In this document: one piece after another, positions 36,652 to 48,100 of the stretch
Position numbering within the stretch: the first letter of the stretch is position 1
Layout: every line of letters starts with the position of its first letter
From: Liolophura sinensis
Lineage: Eukaryota > Mollusca > Polyplacophora > Chitonida > Chitonidae
Direction: 5' to 3'
DNA: 64,000 nt
NCBI RefSeq assembly: GCF_032854445.1
Contig: NC_088295.1
Coordinates: forward strand, 59,995,249-60,059,248
Made by a program: the position numbers and the translations under genes
Notes under the pieces: generated by a model
Seen by the model: only the letters and a program-made list of their open reading frames with translations
Told to the model about the DNA's origin: nothing
Database searches by the model: none

Positions 36652-37008
36652 GACCTGTCCCGATAGCATAGATGAAAGAGCGTTCGCTTCGAGACGGGTA
36701 GATTCACGGTCAATCCTGGGTCGGGTCACAACGAAGGCCTTAAAACAGGAAGTTGTAAGGTTCTTCTTTGGCGTTCAGCATGAAGGGGATAGTGCAACGA
36801 CTGGTTGACCCGTATCAGAATAATGGCTCTGGCTGGGCGCCTTCCTTGCCTTAGCTAAGGCGTCTCAGTCTAGCAGCACTAGATAAAAGTGCGGTGGAAA
36901 TCCGCCCCGCAACAAGGAGGCACATTACATGGACTCTAAGGATTCCTTTGTCGTCATGACTGAAAAATTGTTAAGTACGATGTTAAACCCCAAGCACTCA
37001 CTAAATTT
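36652..37008 (+). mobile_element. SINE type A, near full length
   Basis: The tRNA-like head (CCCGATAGCATAGATGAAAG, AGCGTTCGCTTCGAGACG, B-box-like GGTCAATCC) is followed by the body (TTAAAACAGGAAGTTGTAAG, GTGCAACGACTGGTTGACCC) and the tail (GACTGAAAAATTGTTAAGTA, then ACCCCAAGCACTCACT). Best reference copy of the family in this window. Confidence 0.85.
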
Positions 37009-37544
37009 CCATTGTTTTGATGCCGACCATGCACCTGTATGTCAAAAATGACCAGCTGGCACTACAGAAAGAGTTATTGCCACACAATATTTATTTTCGT
37101 GATAATATACGATCATGATAGTATCTGTCTCCAATATGGCTGACAAGCTTTTCTCTTGTGGTGACCTCATATGCATGTCCCATATTTGCACGTGCTGGTA
37201 AATAGACGACGTGAGCTAAGGCACATTCATATATACTCACAAGCAGTAATAAATGACGTGAGGGAACGGTCCGTGGCTGGCCATGGTTAGCCGTTGTCCA
37301 TCATATTCCTAACCTTTCATTTCCCATCAGCCCAGCCGTTTTTGACATGAAACCGTTTAAAATAGAATTAATATAAACCTTTGCCGCAAAACAGAGCTAT
37401 GGAGACAAATTTATACGTCTGTAAGGGTTTGTATGCTGATACCCGCGCGAGAGAGTGCGGCTGTTGTTGGAACCCCAGATTTCTATCCAGAGAGACTGCT
37501 GGTGGACTAAGCATGGTGTTAAGGGGCCAGTAAATTGCTTCTAT

Positions 37545-37665
37545 TTATGTATTTACATTAACAGTCAGAATAAAACCGTGACTGAGGTAAATTGACACCG
37601 TATTTCACCGTTTACGTGTGGCCATTTGCCAGCTATCACACAATCATGGCTGTTGTGGTTCTGTG
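37545..37665 (-). repeat. Dispersed repeat family D, copy 3
   Basis: The reverse complement reads GTGTGATAGCTGGCAAATGG then CCACACGTAAACGGTGAAAT, matching the copies at 17211 and 33150. Similarity continues into AATTTACCTCA and GCAATTTACTGGC flanks. Confidence 0.65.
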
Positions 37666-38928
37666 ATGTACGTCTTCAATTATATTATTGATCTTGGTCG
37701 TTACCAATTAGGCTTGATCGTTTGATTGGCTATTGGAGCACACCTGGAGATTTTTGCCCATAAAGGAACAGACAACTAAAGAATTTCTCTGATGTACTGT
37801 TCGAAAACAATTTTTTGTACGACATTTGTCTTTAAAAAATACCATCAGCATAATAAAGACACAGGCATTTTTCCTAAGTAATAGGTCCCGATATTCCGCC
37901 TTATTTGTCAGTAATATTGGCTGAAGTTTTGATCCTACGCACGATATCTTGAGTCGGTTATTTCCTGGTTTGCGTTAATGAGACTGAAATCATTCGATTT
38001 ACTTGCGTTGACCGTTACAGAGTTCCGGTTCATCGGCTATATGCCACACACACCACAATGCCAGTTGTAATAAACATTTGGAAGACTTGGATGACTTACT
38101 GGGACGGGTATAGTACTAACGCTATAATGTTGTATCTATAGTTTTGTTGACCCCTGCACATACCATTCCTTGATAAGGACAAGACCTTCGAAACTGCAGT
38201 CGGAACACAAAGATGTAGAATGTTGAAAAGGCTCATTTGTAATTTTTTTACTTCTATCATTTCTCCACATCAGAAAAATCCTACTTTTAGACCTATAAAT
38301 AATTATTCTTCGGTATTCAATAGAAAGTCCAAATATCCTGTGAGGCGTATATCAGGTTACGCAAGACATGGACAGGTCTCTGTGACCAACACAGTAGGGT
38401 CAGTTCGTGGTCACGTTAATTGAAATATTTTCGGTTAAGACAGGTCTCTTTGTCACACTTGATACGTTTCTTATGTGCATGATCAGAGAAGGAATCATCT
38501 TCGATACATTGATCAAAAGGGACGCAAAATTGATGACACCGTTTGCGCGATCTCAAAACTGGTAAATTTGTAAGTTTTTCAGTGCAATGGATGGCGAATA
38601 TATTCATTGATTTATTGATTTGGGGTTTATAATAATAGGTCTATGGACACCTAAGTCTCGCTGTTGGAAATTATCCGTCTAATTTTTACCTCAATTGTAT
38701 GAATGTTGCATAACTTTCAGCAATTACTCACGGGTCAATACGTGACCAGTCATGATATGATCGGTGGATCGTTAAGGCCGTGCTCCCCATGTTGCACATT
38801 TTCTGTTGATTTTACTGCACACCTGCTATTAACACGCGCCACTTACCGCTATAGTTCATGGGAAATCTGTTATTAAAGGGTGAAACCTTTCACCTTCCTG
38901 AAAATCCTTGAAGAAATGGTGTTGACAT

Positions 38929-39875
38929 TGCACAAAACTACATTTTATCAGAGCAGTTTCCCATTAACTACTTAGGAAACACTTTTTGTATGTGGTAGCG
39001 CTTTCCATAAGCGAGCACAAAAAAAAAAAACACTTGGAAAAACATAAAAATACAATAGTCAAAAAAAGTCAACAGAGGTTACGTGATCTCGCATGCAGTG
39101 TTTGTGTGCCAATGCAAATCTGTACAGCTCCATGCAAAATGATGCAATCTTTACATTATGGTGGAAGAATCTTTACACCCCTGTAGAGGAACCTTAATTT
39201 ACACCCTGGGAAAGAAACGTTTACACCCTGAGGAAGCTAGAAACCTTTACACTGATGAAACTAGAAAGCTTTACACCTTGATAGTGCTAAAAACCTTTAC
39301 ACCTTGATGGAGCTAAAATCTTTAATCCTGATGGAGCTAGAAACCTTAACAACCTGATAGAGCTGGAACCTTTACACCCTGATGGAGCTAGAAATATTTA
39401 CACCCTGATGGAGCTGGAACCTTTACACCCTGATGAAAATAGAGATATTTACACCCTGATGGGGCTGAAAAAACTTTACACCCTGATGGAGCTTGAAATA
39501 TTTACACCCTGATGGAGATAGAAACCTTTACACCCTGGAGCTAGAAATACGTACACCCTGCTAGAAACCTTTACACCCTGATAGAGCTAGAAACCTTTAC
39601 ACCCTGATGGAGCTAGAAACCTTTACACCCTGATGGAGCTAGAAACCTTTACACCCTGATGAAGCCTGAAACCTTTGCATTCTGATGGAGCTAGAATCCT
39701 TTACACCCTGATGGATCTAGAAATCTTGTCGGAGAAACCTCTACAATTGATGGAGAAACATTTTAGCCCTGCTGGAGAAACACTTCCATCCTCACGGAGA
39801 AACCTTTGTACCACATGCACGAAGTGTTTCCTAAGCAGTTAACGGGAACCCGCTCTGATAAAATGTAATGAGCAA
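38929..39875. mobile_element. Inverted-repeat element enclosing a 26-bp minisatellite
   Basis: The left arm (about 38936-38997) contains CATTTTATCAGAGCAGTTTC and CTTAGGAAACACTT. The right arm (about 39808-39872) contains AAGTGTTTCCTAAGCAGTTA and CGCTCTGATAAAATG. The arms are reverse complements over about 60 bp with scattered mismatches. Between them lies the array at 39160-39800. Molluscan non-autonomous elements with tandem-repeat cores are known; assignment to a class is inference. Confidence 0.7.
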
Positions 39876-39930
39876 ACATTTCCACCCCAAAGGGGAAACG
39901 TTTTTACCCTGATAGAAAGGCTGTTAACCG
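39160..39930. repeat. 26-bp minisatellite, more than 20 copies
   Basis: The unit is GATGGAGCTAGAAACCTTTA followed by CACCCT, in near-regular 26-bp register with deletions and substitutions. Degenerate copies continue past the right inverted arm to about 39930 (GGGGAAACGTTTTTACCCTGATAG), so array and arm overlap. Confidence 0.9.
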
Positions 39931-41140
39931 ATGGTGCCATTTTTAACAACAAAACGGTCATTTTGGACACACCCTTTCATTATTTCCATTATTTCATTTT
40001 AGGAAATTTTTAGGAGGAGGTTTTTGGCTCATCTATACAAAATGGAAAGGATATAAAAAAAAATCACACAAAATGGATCATTTTTACATTTAGATTGAAA
40101 TACATAGAAACAATTCTTTGAGATAAATTTGTTTTGATTTACACCTATATGGCATTAGAAGTATTGACTGTTATGTCATTAGAGTCTTGCATGACCCCTA
40201 CAGATTTCAGAAGTTTTGCTTGCCAAAAATCAGACACCCCCATGCAAATCAAGACAAAACTGTGCAAAATATGTCATATATAAATGTCTTGGACTGCTTT
40301 GTTAACTGTACCAAGCTGCACCTGAAACCCTCTCCGAATTAGAATGTCTCCAGTCCAGAACCCAGTTTCACAGAGATTCGTACATGTACGATAATAGCAC
40401 ATATAACACAATGGTACTGTAATAGTGATGCACACAACATCATGCGACAAATGTATGATAAAAAAAAAAAAAATGTTGCATGCCGCTTTCTGGGCCCAGA
40501 TATGAGCCTAGTGTAAGGATGCATATTCCCTTATAAGGAAGCCAACTCGCCATCTTTATCATATCAGAATCCCATGCTGGCACACTCGAGCCATTTTACA
40601 GGCCTATGGACCTCAGGCCTGTGGTTCACAAGCATGCATGAACGCGATACAGTCAAGATGACGAGCACACGCTACTGGCTTCTGTATCCCAACTGCTTTT
40701 AGTTACACTGCAATAAAATGAAAAAATTTTGTATGATATATATATGATGTCTCAACATTTTATTCACCAACTCAGGAGTTTGGTTTGGAATCCATGGGCC
40801 ATCAGCACAGTGACAAACACATAGAGCAAAATATTTAGATCACAGAAATGCATAAGAATGCTTGTATGTAAATAACTCTACATCTTCAAACTTCATAGTT
40901 AGCAAAAGCTGCAGACAGGAACCGCTGTGTTCTTTCAATTTCATGGAAATTTTGTCAGCATTAAATTAAACTGGTTGTTTGGTGCGGATACTTCTGACTT
41001 AAATCCTATTGTATGAAGATAAAACTGTATTAGGATATAAGACTGAATTAAGACTACTATATTTTTGGCTCAACCTCTGTAAATTTCATACTCTGGCACT
41101 CTGAAATGGTTTATCACATCATATATGAATCTAACCTACC
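39931..41140. other. Intergenic between the 26-bp array and the MITE; no gene seen
   Basis: AT-rich sequence without supported coding potential. It lies beyond the expected 3' end of the minus-strand CCDC83 gene. Confidence 0.5.
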
Positions 41141-41142
41141 CT

Positions 41143-41346
41143 GGTTCCTCAACAATTTCGTATACGAAAGAACAACTTTAAGTTCAATTTATGGACATTG
41201 ATAATTAGATTTTGGAGATGTTGGTTGGACTGCCTAATTTCAGGGCTTCATATAAAGTATAATATTATTAGTCTGAACAGAATAATGCCTCCAGAATATG
41301 CTTGAATAAACAGCTTGCAAACATGTGAAAAGGTTGAAGAATTACA
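41143..41346 (+). mobile_element. MITE family M, copy 1
   Basis: About 204 bp, from GGTTCCTCAACAATTTCGTA to GTGAAAAGGTTGAAGAATTA. The internal segments TTTTGGAGATG, CAGGGCTTCA, ACAGAATAATG and GCTTGAATAAAC match the copies at 45670 and 50419. The ends are inverted repeats of about 22-25 bp. Confidence 0.75.
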
Positions 41347-41558
41347 GTTGTATACAAAATCTGTACAGTAACAGTAATTCCAGAAAACAAGTGATCAGAA
41401 CAGGTCAGAGATCAATGTTTTTTTAACCATGAACATCTCATGCATAACACTGGCCACCACCGCATAAGTGAAAACTTTTTGAATATCGTATTACATAACA
41501 ACGAAATAAATAAATACATTAATGGTGCAAAAGTTCAATCTTGTGCAGGCGCATGCTT

Positions 41559-41570
41559 TTTATTTTTATT
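41559..41570 (-). terminator. Candidate CCDC83 polyadenylation signals
   Basis: TTTATT occurs twice on the plus strand (41559-41564 and 41565-41570), giving AATAAA on the minus strand about 450 bp past the stop codon. The region is AT-rich, so this could be chance. Confidence 0.3.
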
Positions 41571-42015
41571 TTTCCCTTTTTTTTCAAGGGGTGAGAGGTA
41601 TGTATTCACATTTGTGATCAGCATAAACTAATATATGGTTTATATACAATGCCAATGAGGTTGTTCGTAGCATTTGATCAAAAGTTACTTCGAGTTTTTA
41701 TGAGGGGAACAATGTCTTGAGTTTCACTTCTGTACACCTATATACTACTGTTTAAAGCTGCAGCGACACAGTCATCAGTCCACTTAACACCAAACACTAC
41801 TACACCAATGACCTGGTCTGGAATACAGAAGATGAGATATAGTATGACTGCATCTAAACAATATCTGCAGCTAAATCCAACCAAACTGAAACAGTGTGAC
41901 TACGAAGGTCAACAAATTTGGCTGAAAACCAACATCCGGATGGATGGGAGGAAGAGTTTTGCATTTTCTCGTCAAATTTGGTATGGAACAGTTGTGTGCA
42001 CTTGCACGTCATCTG

Positions 42016-42180
42016 TCAGAGAAGCTCTTTTAACATAGGTTTTGTGACAGGCCAGACATCTGGCTGGCAGTCCTTAGCCTGAATTTCTGCCTCACTCAAA
42101 GGGGTTGGCTCATGCAGCTTCATGGCTTTCCCTTCTATGTTCAACAACTTTAACTCCAATGGTCCCAGTTTGAGATAGTC
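42016..42180 (-). CDS. CCDC83: CCDC83 exon 11: conserved C-terminus and stop
   Basis: The acceptor ATTTGCAG precedes 42180 and the stop TGA is at 42018-42016. Encodes DYLKLGPLELKLLNIEGKAM then KLHEPTPLSEAEIQ and ends PMLKELL. The DYxxLGPLxxKLxxxExK signature is the diagnostic C-terminal motif of CCDC83. Confidence 0.9.
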   Translation of the reverse strand, partial: DYLKLGPLELKLLNIEGKAMKLHEPTPLSEAEIQAKDCQPDVWPVTKPMLKELL

Positions 42181-45100
42181 CTGCAAATAAAATGAACATA
42201 AAATGAAATCACTAAGGCGACGCCAAATTTTGTTTTGTGTTTTACTGGGGAAGTCAACACAAAAAAAAAAATGGAACAAATATCCACGTTTTTACTTCGT
42301 CCGATCTTGATAGTTTTTTTTTCCTGTTTTTGAAGGCTTTCTGATCATGCAAATGTGTCTTCAACAGGACATGACAATACGGGAGTTTTGAGTTGTGATG
42401 TTATGGCATCTTGATGACATCCACCTGTGGGATGTCTGCTGCTTTACCGACAGATTGATGGGGCTGGTATATACAATAATGAAAGTTATCCACAAAACAT
42501 GTGTCAGTTTAAGATGTGAAACAAACAGGTCAGGCCGGAATAAAGAATGGAACTGGAAGGACTGGTAAAATGTAGTAAGTTTAACACACCTCATGAAATA
42601 AATGATAAATAAAAGAACCCACCACACCAAAATAAAGAGAAATGCATCAAATATGTGTCCACACTGCACACAGCAAACTAATACATGCTTATGAGCGAGA
42701 AAACAACAAAAGAAAAGTGAACTCACGTTTATGTCTTCCACAAAGAAATCGTCGCTAAGAACATCCATGTCTACAGAGTCTGTCTCATCCTCATCATCGG
42801 TCTCTTCTTCTTCTAGTCAAGGGAGATAAGCGGCCAGAAAAGATCAGGAAAAGTCACAGAAAAGTTTCTCCCCTTGTTTACACAAGAAGGCAGGAAATAC
42901 GTGAGAGAGAAAAAATAATTTAATTTTTCCAGAAATTGCAGATCACCCATACAAATACAACATACAGAATCATATCCATTGCCTAACTTTCCAAAAATCA
43001 AATGTCAAACTATGGTTGAGGGGAAATTTGAAGTTGAACACAATGTTGTGGCGTCAGAGCCTGGACCCAATACTAGGAAGTGGCCATGCAGCTGGTGCGC
43101 AAAACTAGTACGCAATATACTTCCTGTACACGACGACAATCACAAGTAATAATCATTACCACTCACAAGTATTTGTAAAATGCCTACAAAGTGAATATAC
43201 AACACAATATTCTACATAGTCCAGTTCATACCCGCTGGCTTCCTCTTCGGCTGTATGTGGGAAGGTCTGCCAGCAACCTGCAGATGAACGTAGGTTTACT
43301 TCAAACTTCGCTCAGTTTACTCCCAACATAATATTGGCTGCCGTTGTACAAGTGAATATTCTTGAGTTTTGGCATAAAACACCAATCAAATAAATAAATA
43401 AAATACAATGTAAACACAAATCCTACCATCTTGTTCTTCCTGTTCCTTTATCAGCAGAGGTAAGATCTTATCCTCTATTGCTTTTAATGTGGCACTCTTT
43501 GGTCGCACAGCTACAGCATTGTCCTTAGATTCTGCAAGAAAAAAGGCACAATAATTACTAATATTAAACATAAATTAACCACTCAATTTAAGTTTAATCC
43601 ATCAATGAAAAATCAATCTTAATTTCTGTCTACAATATAGTGTGTATCTGAAAATATCCTTAGGTGTGTTTAAAAAACTTTATTTAATACAAACATAGAA
43701 TTTAATGTCTCTTAACATTTGGGATTTATGTACCACTTTTATATTGTTGGGCATTGTCATAAGGATTTCTTTTGACCTTCAGTATGAGTTAGGTAAATTT
43801 GCTACTATTTAATTGTTTACATGGATAGTTAGAAAAAACTGAGGTAAATTGAAAAAAAAGCTGTCCTTCACCAGTTATGTGTGGCCAGATATCATTTGTT
43901 GTTCCTGCTCTGGTTTTACTCTCTCTGCTTTATATCTTTAATCATTGCGTGCACCATGCAGTTTGTATTCGCGGCTATATAACACTTCTATCTCACTTTA
44001 GAAATCAAATAAATGAATGCATTAACTTCTGTACAAGAAAACATTTTTGCAGTTGTAACTGATGAGGATGACTTTTTTACTCCATCTTTTCCTTTTAAAA
44101 TTGAAACCAATTTAACTTGTTTTATGGACAGGCTAATTTTTTTTTCAATGTTGGAGGGTATAAAAATATAATTAAACTTGCAGTTGTAGAAAATAAAGAT
44201 TATTATAGTCATTTTTCTTGTTGAACGCATATTTAACTGATCTGAAAGCCATTTTCTTTCAATTTTTAGTGTAGGTTCACTCCTAGAACACAATATATAA
44301 TTTGTGTGGCCTAGTTTGTGTAGGTGAATAAACAAGATTTTTCACACACCTGCCCTCTTCTGTAGCTCAGGAGAGGTCAGTCTGCCCTCCAATGAGAGTC
44401 CTGTCAGGTCCATCTCAAGGATGCCCGTCTCTTCTAGATTCTCTCCTTCTTCAAACTGAGTCAGAAACAAGTTCCTGAAGAGAAAACATGGAGATATATG
44501 CATGGTTTCGCGCAGAGTCATTATCACCCTGAAGAATGTAATATATCTGAAATGAAATGCCTTCTCTCCTTTCTACAAGATAATATATTTCAATAGCAGT
44601 TTTGACCTTGAGGTCTTTGAGTTTCTGCTTTGCTGGCGAGGTCTTTGAATTTGCGCTTTGCTGGCAATAGCTAATCATTGTACCACATTATAATGATGTA
44701 TTACTGACGTCTTTACATTTTCATAATGAAAATGCACATAATGCTGAATTTCATGCATTCCCAAATTATTATGGAGGAGAAAGAATTTCCCTTTGATGAA
44801 GCAGGCTTCATTAAACAAAAGTTTCTTTTCATTTCAATCATGTACTTCAAAATACATCTACAAATGTGACTGAACAGTATAAAGAATTTATGAACATGCA
44901 TTCATGTAGAAGAAGTAAGAGTTTGTGTAATGATGCTTTTGAATTCAATGTAACAGAGGGAATGTTGGACAATCTTAGCATTTCAAATGTAACATCTGAT
45001 GGAATTTCAAAATTGCAAGTATGTAAAAATTCACAATGATATCAAAGAACATCTTATATTTTGTTTACCTTGATATTTTCAGATCTTCTACCCGACAGTC

Positions 45101-48100
45101 AAACAGCTCACTCATAATCTTCAGGTTTTCCTGTTCTAGACTAGAAACAGACTGATACAGCTCATCACATTCCCTTTTGTGGATTTCCACCTGTAAAATC
45201 ATCACAACAAAACAGAACAGTTTACAGTCATACACCAGTACCCTTTAGTTTCGTTTATTCTACAACATAAAATTACACACTTCATTTTAAATTCTGTTTA
45301 TGACATATTTTACTCAAGCAATGACTGTAATGCTGACAAATAGATTCAGCAGTGGGTGAGACATTAACATACATATATTCATTCAAAGCACATAAAGGAA
45401 GGGGCAGTAACTCCAGTACTGACTGTCATATCCATGTTTCCGTCCTTAACATGTTCCAGCACTACAAACTGAACATTATGAGAAGCCTGCAGCTGATCAC
45501 AGATTACAGCAGTAACACATAAGGTACAAGACACATAAAGTCTAACATGACAAGACACCCACACAAAAAAACCTTGCCCAAACCACCATTCTCGCATCAT
45601 TACAATACCTCACCTCAGTTTATTTACAGCAAGTTTAAAATAAACAGAGAATAATAGTAAAACATGTAAGTAATATTTCCTCAACCTTTTCGCATATGAA
45701 AGAGCAACCTTCAGCACCCATTTATGCACATGCACCTTTCTGGGGGATTGTGGAGACAAAACTACACTGATTGGGTTGGCCAATTACAGGGCTTCACAAA
45801 AAGTGCAACGTTATTATTCTACACAGAATAATGTTCTCTGAATATGCTTAAACAAACATTTTGCAAACATGTGAAAAGACTTACAATACCAGATGTGATA
45901 TTACCATAAGGCATTTATAAAATAATAACCACTTAAACTGATCCTCGTAAAATTGTCCTCGAAAATTCTTTCAACCAAATATAGGATAAAACTGACCTCT
46001 CTTTTTAACCAATCATTGTCCAGCACCTCTTGCCGGCTTTGTTTGTCCAACTTTGCCATAGCTTTCTGCAAACAACAATTGCACAAATTTAATATCAATG
46101 TAAATGATTTAACAACATTTTACTTGAAATAAATAGTTGAGTTTTCTCAATAATAACTCTTAGCTACTACAATTACCAAGCAACTTTGCTTTACAAAAAA
46201 CTAGTCCATAATCTGTCCAGATTCTCACCTCAGCTGCCAAATATTTTTGCTGGTCCAAGGCATTATCTGTTTTTTTCTTTATGTCTGATTTTGTGGTGTC
46301 CAGTGATAACTCTAAGTGTGCTGGAAAAATGAGTAACACATATTTCATTACAAACAGGGAAGATAACTCTTTAACAATCAGGACTAAAGGGACAAAACCC
46401 TCTGAAGAATTAAATTCATTTGATCTGGCCACACTCCTCTTTTTACAGCACAGAAAGTTATGAACTTCTGTAATCTTCTCCAGATGGTCTAATAGATGAA
46501 ACAGTTTTGTGATAGGCCTCGGCTCACTATATTTATCCACTTTCCAGCACAGACATTTCACGCACTTGATCAGCGACAAAAAACATGAAACTATGGTACA
46601 GAGTGTTTTCTGGTAATTAAATTTTACAATAGTCTATCAGCTTATGATGACCTTAATAAGGTACAATGACTACATTGTACCTTATTACAGGATATTTGAC
46701 GCTTCACCAAATTTTCGACAAAAGCAATTTTTTTGTGTACGAATTTTTCATATCTGTCAACCTGTACATCGCTCACACCTGACACAATCTGTACCTATTT
46801 CATCACAACAACTTACATGCCATGAGTTCAAAGCTGGACTGTAGGTCGGCCAGCTCCTGTTGTAACAGTGTGATGTGCTTCTGTTGGTCATTCTGACCTC
46901 TGTCCCTGTAGTCTGACCAATATTCTACCTGCTTCTCCACAGCATCTATCTCCTTCTCCTTCAGCTGGATTTCAGCCTCTATCTCTACAAATACAAACCG
47001 TTCTATTTGCTAGGGACACATCAATTTAAATTTTTGCATTACAGGCAGAATTGATCTTTTTTCAATGTCGGCTGAAAAACAGCAAAATTATCTAAAACAT
47101 TAAAATAAGAAAAATAAAAAGGTGGATTTTCAATTTTTATTTTTGTACGTTTTCGTGTTGGCACACCCATAAAACTCAAAATAAAATTGGTTGCCTAAAT
47201 CTGAGTCAGCAAATGCGGCAACATAATTTGAAATAAAGACACGATTAGTTTCCTATGACCCCACTTGTGTCAAAACAGACACAGAATTTGATAGTTATTG
47301 ATTTTGAAGAAAAAAAATGAATGAACAAAATTTATTTGCATTGAATATGACATGATCATGAGAATTGACCAGTTAACTTTGAAACAAAGCCAAACCCTTC
47401 CCAACTCTCTAAATAAACTGCTTGTATATTTCAAGTTCTAGCTACTTTGCTTTACTACCACGGTTGTGTTTTGTCATGTTCTCCAGTCAGCCTGCAAGCT
47501 GACTAGTGTAATCTCCCTTTAAACCAGAAGCTCACATAAAGATTAACTTCAGATACTACCAGACAACTTCTGTGTCCAAAAAAGTAGCATAATGAAATGT
47601 GATGATTGAAAAAAAAAACATTATAGCATAACAGACATATACCAAAATATGTGTTAACAGGAAGATGAAATAATTACATATATCTTAACGCCAAAGAGAT
47701 CAAAGTACAACTAGTAAACAGATACAGACTCAGAAGAAATAGATCCTACGCTGGCTTACCTGCCACTTCTTTCTCCAACTCCCCTCGCCTCTGCCACAAG
47801 CCTTTCATTGTTACAATCACATCACTCTTGTTCGTCATCTCTTCCCCTTCAACCAGCTTGTCAAAGTCTTTGGCAGTTCTCAGTAGGTTCTCAACAAGAA
47901 GTTCCTGTTCTGATTTAAGCCTGTCATTCTGAAAAAGAAAGCAAAAATAAGAATACTGTTCAAAGTTTTTAATAATCAGGTATGTATAAGTACATACGTT
48001 TTACTGCATGCATGCAGTATGTAGTCACTGCATCACATACTGTGATGCCACATGTGTCTAGTAAAGGCCTATGAAGTAATGCTTGATCTAAACGGTGCAT

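Noticed and set aside
36652-36720. tRNA-like sequence with A-box and B-box character
   Set aside because: It is the head of a SINE whose body and tail follow directly and recur elsewhere; not an independent tRNA gene.
39160-39930. CRISPR-like regular repeats
   Set aside because: Units are contiguous and degenerate with no unique spacers, and the genome is eukaryotic.
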